Shown here: piece after piece, positions 30,651 through 39,476 of the stretch
Numbering within the stretch: position 1 is the stretch's first letter
Layout: each line of letters starts with the position of its first letter
Virus record (IMG/VR): IMGVR_UViG_3300046798_000096
Coordinates: 1-64,000 of that record
From: a virus
DNA length: 64,000 bases
Reading direction: 5' to 3' (one strand)
Program-made: the position numbers and the translations under genes
Notes under the pieces: generated by a model
What the model saw: only the letters and a program-made list of their open reading frames with translations
What the model was told of the DNA's origin: nothing
Databases searched by the model: none

Positions 30651-30660
30651 AGTATGGTAA

Positions 30661-30692
30661 GTGTTGCACGACCATCGGGTTTATGTCAAGGT
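30661..30692. promoter_or_regulatory. Overlapping divergent promoters
   Basis: Minus strand: TTGACA (30684-30689), 17 nt, CAACAC (30661-30666), start codon 10 nt on. Plus strand: TTGCAC (30664-30669), 17 nt, CAAGGT (30687-30692), start codon 9 nt on. Each -35 covers the other's -10, so only one polymerase could bind at a time. Confidence 0.5.
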
Positions 30693-30701
30693 GGGTAGTA
30701 T

Positions 30702-30893
30702 ATGTTCTACTACGGAGAGCGCTTGGTGTTGGGGTATAACATCGTGGAAACTTTGGAAGAGTATGACATGGCAGTCAGCATCGATAGCCCCGATGATGCA
30801 GTAATCACTATGATTAGCATACTGAACGAAGAGCTGCTCACCCATTCACGTATGCTAGTGCAGGTGCAGGAGCACCAGGTGTATGCATCCTGA
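30702..30893 (+). CDS. 63-residue acidic protein
   Basis: ATG at 30702, MFYYGERLVLGYNIVETLEE; acidic, mixed structure (ISILNEELLTHSRMLVQVQE). Overlaps the next gene by 11 nt. Function unknown. Confidence 0.6.
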   Translation: MFYYGERLVLGYNIVETLEEYDMAVSIDSPDDAVITMISILNEELLTHSRMLVQVQEHQVYAS

Positions 30894-31086
30894 GGCGGAT
30901 CTAAAGGTTGCGCTTAGCCGGGTGGCAGCGTATCAACGGGAATGTGACATCCAGGGTAGGAAGCTCTCGGAAATTGAAACAGTGTTAAGAGAAGCATCGA
31001 ATGAGGGGGTTGGCGATGATATTGGCTCTTTACACTACAGGGACCCAGTGCTACAACGCCTGGCATCAATCCTGGGATCCAGGTAA
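30883..31086 (+). CDS. 67-residue helical protein
   Basis: ATG at 30883, MHPEADLKVALSRVAAYQRE; a single coiled-coil-like helix followed by a polar end. Coupled to its upstream neighbour and 14 nt before a lipoprotein gene. Not recognised. Confidence 0.6.
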   Translation: MHPEADLKVALSRVAAYQRECDIQGRKLSEIETVLREASNEGVGDDIGSLHYRDPVLQRLASILGSR

Positions 31087-31100
31087 AACAAGGGAAACGA

Positions 31101-31937
31101 ATGCGATATTTGATTCTGGCGGTTCTGTTTGCGTTGGGCTGCTCCGGCGAGTACGACGACGAAGGCGCGATGGGTGAGGACGACATCGGCCAGGCCGAGC
31201 AGGCTCTCGGTATCCAAGGCAACGGCGCTGCGGGTTGGACGATGGGTGTCATCAGAAACAAGTCTCCCGCGCTGTCGTCCTGCACTCTAGCCCAGGCGAC
31301 GAGCGCAGAGTGCATCCTCCCGCGCAACCGCGTCATGAACTACTGCATTGCTATGCTACCGGCCTTCGGTGGATTCACCAATGCGACCGAGGTCGGTGAA
31401 GTGCGCGCGGCGCTGGCGCCGAACGTGGCGGCCATCAACGCGCAAGTAAACGCATTCGGTGACCCGTCCACCAACTGGGTGCTGACGGTCTCGCCGAGCG
31501 GGGCTACTTGCCCACCCGTGGACATTACACATACGACGATCGTCAAGTTCTCTGTGCCTGGCTCTGGCAGCAACAATCTGTCGGACTACCTGTCTGTAAG
31601 CCTGTCCCCGCTGTTGCAAGCGCCGTTGACGGAGAACCCGGCGGGATACAACGGGAGCGCGTACGTCAACCAAGGCTCGTCCTTCACCATTGACCTTGCC
31701 GACGTGCACGCCAAGAACTCGCCCTTCTTGCTTCAGCAAGCGTGCGCAAAGGGAGCGCTAGCGGTCATCGGCGTTGGGGCTACCGGAGCCAACACCGGCT
31801 TTGCAACTGCCGCCACGATCCAGACGGGCGGATTCGCGGAGATGACTGCTGGCCAGGCATGCCGGCTCGACAAATACACGACGATTGGCTCGACTACGCT
31901 GGACTGGTCCTCGTCCAGCACCTGCGCGAACAACTAA
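31101..31937 (+). CDS. Secreted lipoprotein of unknown fold
   Basis: 278 residues with SD AAGGGAA. Signal MRYLILAVLFALGCSGEYDD: lipobox ALGC with Cys14, then an acidic stretch ending DIGQAEQALG, a motif I associate with exported proteins of Myxococcota. The mature part is Ala/Ser/Thr-rich, beta-like, with paired Cys. It stands before a metzincin lipoprotein with a matching DIGQ motif, so both may be processed or sorted alike and act together on the cell surface. Confidence 0.7.
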   Translation: MRYLILAVLFALGCSGEYDDEGAMGEDDIGQAEQALGIQGNGAAGWTMGVIRNKSPALSSCTLAQATSAECILPRNRVMNYCIAMLPAFGGFTNATEVGEVRAALAPNVAAINAQVNAFGDPSTNWVLTVSPSGATCPPVDITHTTIVKFSVPGSGSNNLSDYLSVSLSPLLQAPLTENPAGYNGSAYVNQGSSFTIDLADVHAKNSPFLLQQACAKGALAVIGVGATGANTGFATAATIQTGGFAEMTAGQACRLDKYTTIGSTTLDWSSSSTCANN

Positions 31938-32076
31938 CGACTCGGCCCTTCGGGGCCCCCGCATGCGCGCCGCTGAAAACTCGACCGGGTCGACGTCTGC
32001 AGACGTTCCGGGGAAGGTACCGCAAGGGGCGGCGCGCAGTCGGAGGCCAAGCAGGCACTCAGAAAGTGAATCATCG

Positions 32077-33078
32077 ATGAAACTGAACATGCTATTTATT
32101 GCAGCGCTGCTGGTTGGGTGCGGCGCTGCATACGAGGCGGATCCGGACGACTCCGGCGGCTGGACGTATATCGACGGCACAGCGGAGAGCTACGAGAACG
32201 CTCCAAACATTCCGGCGTTCCAAGACCCTGACTGGGTAGAGGGGGACATCGGTCAGACGACGCAAGCGTGGTCGAGTAAAAAGTTCCACGGGGACGCGGC
32301 AGGGCTCACTTGCTACGGACCGGCCAGCGCCGGAAAAGTGTGCATATTCCCCCCGTTCAAGCAGGCCAACGTCACGACTCCAAACTGGAGCGCAGACACT
32401 GCGTCAAGCAATTGCGCGACCCAGCGGGCGAACCTGCTGGCGTTCGGTGGCACACAGGCCGAATTCGATCTCACCAAAGACGCATACGTCGCAGGCATGG
32501 CGACCCTGAACGGCATCGGGACAGGTGTCGTGGTGCATGTCAACAACGCCTCCGGAACGAACATGACTCTGCCAATCCGGTGCGCCAACTTGTTCCCAGC
32601 TCTTGGCGTTTTTGCTGAGGCAAGCGTGGCCAATCAGGTGCACGTCCAGTTACCTGCATTCCAAGGTATCGATCCTCTGTATGCCCGCCAGTATGTAGTG
32701 TCCGGCGCGGGCACAAGCGCGCACCAGATCGATATCGTGTCTATCTGGGATTTCGTCACTAGGCCGACCGGTGGGAGCAATCCCGGCTGCGGCCTACCGC
32801 CAGGCAATAACCGAAACCTGAAACTGGCCGAGGTAGCGACATACGTCGGCAAGCACGAAGGTTTGCACATGCTCGGCTTTGGGCACTTCGCTGAGGGCAT
32901 CATGTCCGTCGTCGAGTGCAATGTCGGCACACACGGGCCCACGGGTAAAAAGGTCCTCGATTCCGTGGTTCCGCCCGGATTCGGGGAAGCCCTGAGCAAT
33001 TACAACGGCAGCGCGTCCGGCGGGGTATCCATCACCGTGAACAGCTCAGACCCGCTCGATAGCTGGGGCCCTTTCTAG
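32077..33078 (+). CDS. Metzincin-like metalloprotease lipoprotein
   Basis: 333 residues from ATG at 32077. Lipobox LLVGC with Cys15, acidic segment and GDIGQTTQAWS. The zinc site HEGLHMLGFGH (residues 260-270) is a full HExxHxxGxxH, and GIM five residues later is a good Met-turn. The central domain carries four Cys. It would be a membrane-anchored extracellular protease. Phage-borne proteases of this type may remodel the surface, aid release, or be a cargo benefiting a lysogen; the sequence does not decide. Confidence 0.78.
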   Translation: MKLNMLFIAALLVGCGAAYEADPDDSGGWTYIDGTAESYENAPNIPAFQDPDWVEGDIGQTTQAWSSKKFHGDAAGLTCYGPASAGKVCIFPPFKQANVTTPNWSADTASSNCATQRANLLAFGGTQAEFDLTKDAYVAGMATLNGIGTGVVVHVNNASGTNMTLPIRCANLFPALGVFAEASVANQVHVQLPAFQGIDPLYARQYVVSGAGTSAHQIDIVSIWDFVTRPTGGSNPGCGLPPGNNRNLKLAEVATYVGKHEGLHMLGFGHFAEGIMSVVECNVGTHGPTGKKVLDSVVPPGFGEALSNYNGSASGGVSITVNSSDPLDSWGPF

Positions 33079-33080
33079 GA

Positions 33081-33410
33081 TCAGGGAATCGCTGGGAAGC
33101 CAGTAGTACGTACGTGGAACATGGTGTCCTCGTCGCTCTCTTGAGCGGCCTTCACCACACCCTGGCCTAGCCAGTGCCACGAGTAGTAGCCCCCTGCGAT
33201 GGTGATCGGCACCCTCGCAGTGAACACCCCTACGGAGTCGTTGACCACGTTGGTTCCTGGCACTGCCAGTGTCCACGTGTCAGACACAACGATTCCGTCG
33301 GGGCCGGTGTAGCGGAAGATGACCGGATCAGGGTTCTTCAGCACGCCCTCTTCATCGCGAAAGGTGGCGGTCAGCACCTTCTCATCGCCGACGTCACACT
33401 CAATCGCCAT
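33081..33410 (-). CDS. Small beta-sandwich virion protein
   Basis: 109 residues (MAIECDVGDEKVLTATFRDE) with strands DPVIFRYTGPDG, VFTARVPITIAGGYYSWHW, a pattern I know from small Ig-like proteins next to phage fibres. It overlaps the fibre gene by 11 nt and ends the module. Likely a fibre or baseplate accessory. Confidence 0.65.
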   Translation of the reverse strand: MAIECDVGDEKVLTATFRDEEGVLKNPDPVIFRYTGPDGIVVSDTWTLAVPGTNVVNDSVGVFTARVPITIAGGYYSWHWLGQGVVKAAQESDEDTMFHVRTTGFPAIP

Positions 33411-36400
33411 TGTTCGCCTCCACTACTACAGTAACATCTGCAGAGCCAACAGTCACGTTGAGCAGCAACGCTACCACGGTCAGCACGCTGACCGCGGCAC
33501 CCAAAATTGACACAGCGAGCGAAGCTCCCTCCCTGGGCTCGACGACAAGCTCCGGTCCACCGACAGTGACCACGGCGGATGGATCGACGAGGGCAAGCCC
33601 AGCGTGGCCTGAGCCGCTGCCGGTGAAGGGGATGCCGGTCAGCGCCAGGGTCGCTTCGTACAGGTTGATGGCGGTGCCTGAGCCGCTGCCGGTGAAGGGC
33701 ACCCCGGTGAGCGCGAGGGTGCACGAGACCTGGGAGGCAATGCCGGCTCCAGACCCAGTGAATGGCACGCCTGTCAAGGCTAAAGTGCCAGTGAGCTTCG
33801 CGACGCCCACACCGCTGCCGGCGAAGGGAACACCCGTCAGGGCCAGGCTGGCGGCGAGCTTCGCGACGCCAGTGCCGCTGCCGGCGAAGGGAACACCCGT
33901 CAGCCCCAGCGTGCCGAACGTGCTTGCCTGCCCCGTTCCTGCCCCGGCAAACGGTACGCCTGTCGTCGCCAGGGTGCCTTCGACCTTGGCGACGCCAGCG
34001 CCCGAGCCGGTGAAGGGCACCCCCGTCAGCGCGAGGTTGGCTGTGGGGTTGTTCGAGGCTGACCCGACCCCCGAGCCGGTAAACGGTACGCCGGTCAGCG
34101 CCAGGTCAGCGGCGAAGGTGCCCCGACCGACCCCCGAGCCGGTGAACGGTACGCCGGTCAGCGCGAGACTGGCGTCGAGCTTCGCGACGCCAGTGCCGAG
34201 GCCCGTGAAGGGCACGCCTGTCAGCGCGACAGTGGCCTCCACCTTGGCGGTGCCCGTGCCCGCGCCCGTGAACGGCACCCCCATCAGCGCGAGCGTACCA
34301 GCCACCTTGGCGGCGCCTGTGCCCGCCCCGGTGAAGGGCACGCCGGTCAGCGCGAGACTGGCGTCGAGTTTCGCGACGCCAGTGCCAGAGCCCGTGAACG
34401 GAACGCCCGTGAGCGCGAGGGTCGCCTGGTTCTTCGCGACGCCCGAGCCGGCACCGGTGAAGGGCACACCCGTCAAGCCCAGGGTGCCGAGCACGCTGTT
34501 GACGCCGGTGCCTGCTCCGGTGAAGGGTACGCCGGTCAGCGCCATCGTCGCGGCGAAGGTGCCACGCCCGACGCCGGTACCGGTGAAGGGTACGCCGGTC
34601 AGCGCCAGGCTGGCGTCGAGCTTCGCGACGCCAGTGCCAGAGCCAGTGAAGGGCACGCCCGTCAGAGCCATGGTCGCTGCGACCTTGGCTGTGCCCGTAC
34701 CGCTGCCAGTGAAGGGCACGCTCGTCAGCGCTGCTGTAGCTTCGATCTTCGCAACGCCAGTGCCCGAGCCAGTGAAGGGAACGCCCGTCAGCGCTGCAGT
34801 TCCGTCTACCGATCCTGCACCACCCGATGCAGGTCGCAGTGCGATGGTGATGGAGCCGTGCGAAGCATTGGTATTGGTGGTGTAGACACCAGGGTTCTCT
34901 GCACCTGCAGAGGTGAGTGCCTTGTAGCAGACAGTAGCTCTGCTGCCGTTGTCAGCACCACCACCAGAGTTAGTGTCTACAGTACCAATAGGGTCTGTGT
35001 AGCCAGACGACTTGACTAGCGTACCAGTATCACCATCCATAAAGCCGATCGCAACGATCATGCAATTGGGTGTGACAGTGGTGATGCTTGCTGGATCTGG
35101 TGGAGCTGCTGTACCACTGGAGGTTGTAGCAGTGGTATCGATAGGCGTCGTTGTATTGACGCCACTGAAGGCCATGGACTGAGCAGTCAGGCCATAGCCA
35201 GAGCCGCTGCTAAGTCCGTTGGTGAATGTTACGGTGCTCGGGTCACCAACGATCTTGAAGCGACCGTACGCAGCGCACTCGGGCGCTGTGGTGGTGGTAC
35301 CAACGACCTGCGAGCCCAGGAAGGTCCACGGTACCCCGTTGGTTGTGGGCGTGTTTGGAGTGCCATCCTGCGTGGTGGTGATGAAGACGACGATGTAGTC
35401 GCCAACAGCAGCGAGCGGAGGCATCGTGGCTACGACGCTGGTTGCAGGAGCACCCTGCTGAACGTCGTGGTCCCAGTCGACGAAGCTGATGGTACCGAAC
35501 GAGCCCGCAGTGCCTGCGCCGCTGCCGGTAAAGGGCACACCGGTGAGCGCTGCAGTGCCTGTGTTCTTCGCAACACCAGCGCCGCTGCCGGTGAACGGCA
35601 CACCGGTCAGTGCTGCAGTCGCCGTGACTGCTGGGTTCAGCATCACGGTCGACATCACCTGGCGAATGGACTCGCAGGTAGAGACGACTGACGTGGAGCC
35701 GGTGGCCGTGACTTCGCGAGCCACGTTCATCATGAACGCGCCACCGGTCGGGAATGAGCACGAACCACGACCCATCGCACGCACGCCACCGACCGTGAAG
35801 TTGGTGAAGTGCGGGTTGTTGTTCTTGTTGCTGGCGCTGAGGATCAGTGAGCCAGCAGCGTTGACAGTAACCGTCGTAGTGACAGTGGTAGCTGCTGCAG
35901 TGTTGGCGTTGTTGACCTCATCAACGTTGGTAGCCTGGTCAGTGTTGCCGACCAGGATGGCGTTGATGTAGCACTCGCCAGTCGCGCTGAGATTGACGAC
36001 GAGATTGTTCGCACCGTTGGCAGGCAGCGAAGCTTCACGCAGCGTCCACCACTCCGTGCGTGCCGTGTTCGTCGATGCAGCGGTGTTCGTGCCGTCCGTG
36101 ACCAGGGCCATGGACACGCCGCCGTACGTCATCGAGCTGACGGTGGGCGCCTCGGTCATGACCGAGACCATCAAGCGACGGTTGCTACCGGCGACCTGCG
36201 TGAAGCTGTTCGTGGGCGCAGTGCCAGAAGCAGAGTAGAAGCCCGTGCTTGCCAGGATGGGCTGCAGTGGTGCAGCAGGCGCAGTGCGGATAGCTACAGT
36301 TGCAGCAAGGTAATTGTCAGACTGCGCTCGGGTAAAGGTGCCGGGGTTCTCTGAGCCAGCATTCAGACTGCGCTCACCAAAGCCCTGGACAACGCGATTG

Positions 36401-36924
36401 GTCGTTGTTGCATCGGTGGATGTCTGCAGCGAAGCGTTGGTGGTGTAGTTCGTTGGTGCAGCACTGATCGTACCTGCTGCTGCAGTGCAGTCTCCGGAGG
36501 CAATCGCCAGCCAGAGCGTATCCTCTGTTGCCCAGTCAGCAGGGTCCAAGACCGGAGGGTCTGGGTTGGTAGTGGTGGCCGTTGCTGTAGCGAACGCAGG
36601 CGGTAGGTTCGGGTCATAGCCAGTCAGGCGTAGCGTACGACCAATGAAGTTTTCTGCAGGCCCGGCTACAGAAAGCGTACCTTCGCCACCAACAGCGACT
36701 TTGTAGAAGAACGTGAGCCCTGCTCCAGAGCTGAAGGAGCTGAACAGTACGTTCCAGCCAGCGAGACCGCTGCCATAGGTCAGCGCACCGATGCCATCAT
36801 TAGAGATGGCGGCGACCAGAAGCTCACCAGCGGCTATGCTCGCTGGAAGCGTAGCCGTGTACGCCCCAGCAGAGTTACCTGTGGAAGCGTTAGCGTTCCT
36901 CGCCTGAACGACGGGGAATGCCAC
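33400..36924 (-). CDS. Fibre/adhesin with 21-residue repeats
   Basis: 1174 residues. The N-terminal ~215 residues form a sandwich-like module (LPASIAAGELLVAAISNDGI, FFYKVAVGGEG); a second spans about 225-430, and a third about 470-700 (MPPLAAVGDYIVVFITT). Then 19 tandem units of about 21 residues with consensus ALTGVPFTGSGTGVAK, with two more units between modules two and three. The last ~75 residues are hydrophobic and beta-like. It is probably a receptor-binding or host-matrix-binding fibre; the module resembles the start of the giant fibre at 3.9-8.3 kb. Confidence 0.75.
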   Translation of the reverse strand: MAFPVVQARNANASTGNSAGAYTATLPASIAAGELLVAAISNDGIGALTYGSGLAGWNVLFSSFSSGAGLTFFYKVAVGGEGTLSVAGPAENFIGRTLRLTGYDPNLPPAFATATATTTNPDPPVLDPADWATEDTLWLAIASGDCTAAAGTISAAPTNYTTNASLQTSTDATTTNRVVQGFGERSLNAGSENPGTFTRAQSDNYLAATVAIRTAPAAPLQPILASTGFYSASGTAPTNSFTQVAGSNRRLMVSVMTEAPTVSSMTYGGVSMALVTDGTNTAASTNTARTEWWTLREASLPANGANNLVVNLSATGECYINAILVGNTDQATNVDEVNNANTAAATTVTTTVTVNAAGSLILSASNKNNNPHFTNFTVGGVRAMGRGSCSFPTGGAFMMNVAREVTATGSTSVVSTCESIRQVMSTVMLNPAVTATAALTGVPFTGSGAGVAKNTGTAALTGVPFTGSGAGTAGSFGTISFVDWDHDVQQGAPATSVVATMPPLAAVGDYIVVFITTTQDGTPNTPTTNGVPWTFLGSQVVGTTTTAPECAAYGRFKIVGDPSTVTFTNGLSSGSGYGLTAQSMAFSGVNTTTPIDTTATTSSGTAAPPDPASITTVTPNCMIVAIGFMDGDTGTLVKSSGYTDPIGTVDTNSGGGADNGSRATVCYKALTSAGAENPGVYTTNTNASHGSITIALRPASGGAGSVDGTAALTGVPFTGSGTGVAKIEATAALTSVPFTGSGTGTAKVAATMALTGVPFTGSGTGVAKLDASLALTGVPFTGTGVGRGTFAATMALTGVPFTGAGTGVNSVLGTLGLTGVPFTGAGSGVAKNQATLALTGVPFTGSGTGVAKLDASLALTGVPFTGAGTGAAKVAGTLALMGVPFTGAGTGTAKVEATVALTGVPFTGLGTGVAKLDASLALTGVPFTGSGVGRGTFAADLALTGVPFTGSGVGSASNNPTANLALTGVPFTGSGAGVAKVEGTLATTGVPFAGAGTGQASTFGTLGLTGVPFAGSGTGVAKLAASLALTGVPFAGSGVGVAKLTGTLALTGVPFTGSGAGIASQVSCTLALTGVPFTGSGSGTAINLYEATLALTGIPFTGSGSGHAGLALVDPSAVVTVGGPELVVEPREGASLAVSILGAAVSVLTVVALLLNVTVGSADVTVVVEANNGD
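33600..34815 (-). repeat. 63-bp coding tandem repeat (about 19 units)
   Basis: Units encode LTGVPFTGSGTGVAK with small changes (TGAGTG, AGSGTG) and occasional 2-residue insertions. Codon use differs between units, so the repeat is old rather than a recent slippage. On the plus strand it makes a long but meaningless open frame. Confidence 0.9.
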
Positions 36925-36927
36925 GGA

Positions 36928-37272
36928 TTACCCCACGTCTAAAAACATAGCTGCCGCAACTTCACCTTCACTGGCATCGAATGAAGCTGCCGAAACAGTG
37001 ATCCTGTCTCCAATCCTGAAGTCAAACGTACCCAGGTGGTATTCTTTTGTGTGGTGAGGAGCCATGGACACAAACAACTGTTCCGCAAACCCACCACGGA
37101 AAAGGGTAACAGTGAACGTCATCTGCAGCCCGGTCTGAGAATTTTGACCAGCGTATGTCAGAAGACAACGAACGGCTGCAGAAAAAGTCTTGTTGAATAG
37201 AACGTTAATTAGCTCGCCGATACCCACACTGGCAGGATTAGGGGAGCCACTTGAATAGATCTCAGTTTGCAT
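36928..37272 (-). CDS. Small beta-rich virion protein
   Basis: 114 residues from ATG at 37272, which has CGAGG upstream (MQTEIYSSGSPNPASVGIGE). Strands such as QMTFTVTLFRGGFAEQLFVS and DRITVSAASFDAS suggest a compact sandwich. An in-frame extension upstream to 37824 lies under the neighbouring gene and is not credible. Part of the fibre module. Confidence 0.65.
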   Translation of the reverse strand: MQTEIYSSGSPNPASVGIGELINVLFNKTFSAAVRCLLTYAGQNSQTGLQMTFTVTLFRGGFAEQLFVSMAPHHTKEYHLGTFDFRIGDRITVSAASFDASEGEVAAAMFLDVG

Positions 37273-37280
37273 GGTCCTCG

Positions 37281-38057
37281 TTACGACAGCGGTTGAGTGA
37301 ACGTACCGGACGTGATCTGCACGAGACCAGCGGACACGATGCTCAGCGTGTTCAGCACCATCACACCAATGGAGGATGCCACGGATGCAGCCAGCGTGAA
37401 GGAGTAGCTGGACAGAGTCACTGGCACACCGTTGGCGAAGATGTTGGTGTCGAAGTTGATGTCTTGGCCGCTGGTGCCCACCGAGCCGCGCCAGATCTCG
37501 GTGTTGCCTGATGTACGGAACCGGAACGCTGTGCACGTGCCAGATGCCGAGGCGTTGGCCGTCGGCGCTGGGCTCGTGTTCATCGCCGCAGCTCCAGCCG
37601 AGGCTGCAGCAAACGCCGTGGCGTTCAGCGGTAGAGAGGCGAGCGGGGTGCCGAACGTCGCGTCGGTGGCGAACTGGATGTGGCCGCTGGCTCCAATCAG
37701 CGCAGTGACTGCGTTGATTGCAGCGTTCCTGGCAATCGTGTCCAGGGTGATGTCGGAACCGTCTGCAGTGAGCGACGTGTTCCCAGAGATGACCGGCGTG
37801 CCGCCGCTTTGCCGCGCTCTCCAAACAGCAGCTGTGCCAGTGTTGTCCGCGCTGGTGTCCTGCAGCGGAGTGCCGAGCAGGGTACAGACGCCGGAGCTAG
37901 CCGCCGAGAAGGCGGGGTTGGCCAGTGTGATGGTGGCGAGGATGGATGCAAACGCGGTCGTCGCAATCTGGATGTTCCCTGGACCGGAGACATCGAGCAG
38001 GTCGACAATCGCGTCAGCTGCTGCGTTCTGAGCCGCTGCGGTGATGGTTTGGGCCAT
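37281..38057 (-). CDS. Virion protein with duplicated domain
   Basis: 258 residues made of two similar halves: AAQNAAADAIVDLLDVSGPG ... VWRARQSGGTPVISGN and ARNAAINAVTALIGASGHIQ ... AFRFRTSGNTEIWRGSV, each of about 85 residues. I recognise this NAAxDAxxxLL(D/N) type from phage structural proteins near tail fibres. An SD AGGCGG lies inside a hairpin directly before the ATG. Confidence 0.7.
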   Translation of the reverse strand: MAQTITAAAQNAAADAIVDLLDVSGPGNIQIATTAFASILATITLANPAFSAASSGVCTLLGTPLQDTSADNTGTAAVWRARQSGGTPVISGNTSLTADGSDITLDTIARNAAINAVTALIGASGHIQFATDATFGTPLASLPLNATAFAAASAGAAAMNTSPAPTANASASGTCTAFRFRTSGNTEIWRGSVGTSGQDINFDTNIFANGVPVTLSSYSFTLAASVASSIGVMVLNTLSIVSAGLVQITSGTFTQPLS

Positions 38058-38081
38058 GCCGCCTAGGATACCCTAGGCGGC
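38058..38081 (-). promoter_or_regulatory. Hairpin enclosing the SD of the 38.06-kb gene
   Basis: GCCGCCTAGG (38058-38067) pairs with CCTAGGCGGC (38072-38081), 4-nt loop; the minus-strand 3' arm contains AGGCGG and ends at the ATG. Translation would need the stem to open. Confidence 0.6.
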
Positions 38082-38096
38082 TACTCCCAGCCACCT

Positions 38097-38119
38097 CTAA
38101 ACACAGCCGCTGTGTTTAG
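38097..38119 (-). terminator. Stem-loop at the end of the HTH gene
   Basis: CTAAACACAGC (38097-38107) and GCTGTGTTTAG (38109-38119) pair around one base; the stop codon of the HTH gene lies within. Likely separates DNA-metabolism genes from the fibre module. Confidence 0.6.
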
Positions 38120-38358
38120 TCGGCTTTCTTGACCTTGGCCTTCTTCTTCTTGGGCTTGGCGGTGGCCAGACCGTGATGCACCAGCACCTTGTTCCGGTGG
38201 ATGGACAGGGTCTGCGTGCTCATCCCGTACTGCTCGGCTGCATCCTGAAGCGTGCATCCGGACTCGGTGAAGTACTTGAGAGCCTCGTCCTTCTCGGCCT
38301 CGGTGAACTGTCGGCGTCCCGCGGTGAGCAGCAACTTGGCTGTGGTCTGATTCAACAT
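38116..38358 (-). CDS. Small HTH protein with Lys-rich tail
   Basis: 80 residues from ATG at 38358 (SD GGGAGAG). Residues about 14-55 read RRQFTEAEKDEALKYFTESG ... DAAEQYGMSTQTLSIHRNK, a transposase/resolvase-like helix-turn-helix, followed by KPKKKKAKVKK. DNA-binding, probably a transcriptional regulator at the boundary between two gene blocks. Confidence 0.65.
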   Translation of the reverse strand: MLNQTTAKLLLTAGRRQFTEAEKDEALKYFTESGCTLQDAAEQYGMSTQTLSIHRNKVLVHHGLATAKPKKKKAKVKKAD

Positions 38359-38371
38359 TTCGATTCTCTCC

Positions 38372-39220
38372 CTAGACTGAAATATCAGCCTTGATGGCTG
38401 GATGAGGGTCGTAACCCTCAAGGTTGACATCAGCATAGGTGAAGCCATCGATGTTGTCAACCAGCGGGTTGAGTCGTAGTCGCGGAATGGGACGCGGCTC
38501 TCGGTCCAGCTGCTCCATCATTTGGTCGACGTGGTTGTTGTAGATATGAACGTCACCAAAGTTATGAATGAAGTCGCCGACCTCATAGCCACACACCTGA
38601 GCGATCATGTGTGTCAAAAGTGCATACGAGGCGATGTTGAACGGCACGCCCAGGAAGAGGTCTGCGGAGCGCTGGTGCATCAGCAGGGAAAGGCGCGGCA
38701 GCTGCGCTGGCGAGTTACCCAGCTCGACGTAGCACTGGAAGAAGCAGTGGCAGGGTGGCAGGGCCATCTGGTGCAGCTCTGCGGGGTTCCAGGCCGTGAC
38801 GATGTGGCGACGGCTGTCCGGGTTCTTCTTCAGCCCTTCGATCAGCTCAGCGATCTGGTCGATGGCTTGCGCTCCCTTGTACCGGTAATTGGCGATGTAC
38901 GCATTGCGCGTGCGCTGCCAATTGCGCCACTGGGCTCCGTAGACAGGACCCAGGTCTCCGTCTTCCTTGGTCCACTCATCCCAGATGTGGACGTTTCGCT
39001 CCTGCAGCTCCTTCACGTTCGTCGAGCCACGCAGCATCCATAGCAGCTCCTCGACGATGATGCGGAACGCGAGCTTCTTCGTCGTCAGGAGAGGGAAGCC
39101 TTCCTGCAGGTCGAAGTTGATCGACTCGCCGAACAAACTCCTGGTGCCGGTACCAGTGCGGTCCTTCTTCTGGTGACCGTAGTCGAGCACGCGCTGAGCA
39201 AGGTCTAGGTATTGGTGCAT
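38372..39220 (-). CDS. thyA: Thymidylate synthase
   Basis: 282 residues covering the whole family. [20 protein letters not shown] at 21-40, the folate/nucleotide-binding REELLW-type segment, catalytic Cys157 in [29 protein letters not shown], and [10 protein letters not shown] are all present. It methylates dUMP to dTMP with methylene-tetrahydrofolate and supports phage DNA synthesis, or supply of dTMP for later base modification. Confidence 0.95.
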   Translation of the reverse strand: MHQYLDLAQRVLDYGHQKKDRTGTGTRSLFGESINFDLQEGFPLLTTKKLAFRIIVEELLWMLRGSTNVKELQERNVHIWDEWTKEDGDLGPVYGAQWRNWQRTRNAYIANYRYKGAQAIDQIAELIEGLKKNPDSRRHIVTAWNPAELHQMALPPCHCFFQCYVELGNSPAQLPRLSLLMHQRSADLFLGVPFNIASYALLTHMIAQVCGYEVGDFIHNFGDVHIYNNHVDQMMEQLDREPRPIPRLRLNPLVDNIDGFTYADVNLEGYDPHPAIKADISV

Positions 39221-39226
39221 GGCTCT

Positions 39227-39433
39227 CTATTCTCTTTCATCGACGTAGCAGATGTCGTGTACGTCAGCGAAGGACTTGCCGACCAGGCGAAGTGCATGGT
39301 CGGCAGAGTCTCCGAAGATAGCTCGCCACACAGTGGGGTTGTCCTTCCACTGCACGAGCCACTTGCTGCCTTCATCAGACGGGCCACGCTCGGTGAGCTT
39401 CTTGCCCGCATCGATCTCTTTTTGACTGGGCAT
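39227..39433 (-). CDS. 68-residue unknown protein
   Basis: ATG at 39433 with GGGGGAG upstream (MPSQKEIDAGKKLTERGPSD). Contains WLVQWKDNPTVWRAIFGDSA. Lies 6 nt before thyA. Not recognised. Confidence 0.6.
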   Translation of the reverse strand: MPSQKEIDAGKKLTERGPSDEGSKWLVQWKDNPTVWRAIFGDSADHALRLVGKSFADVHDICYVDERE

Positions 39434-39476
39434 AGGTTTGCTCCCCCAACGTTTGATGTACCTGCGGCTGGCCAAC

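Noticed and set aside
33600-34815. CRISPR-like periodic repeats
   Set aside because: Units are contiguous, vary in sequence, lack spacers and are coding.
33410-34885. Long plus-strand open frame of 491 codons
   Set aside because: It is the antisense of the 63-bp coding repeat; composition is Pro/Ala/Thr repeats and it mirrors the fibre gene.
37273-37824. N-terminal extension of the 36.93-kb gene
   Set aside because: It lies wholly under the duplicated-domain gene and is His/Arg/Cys-rich as expected of a shadow; a good SD precedes the ATG at 37272.
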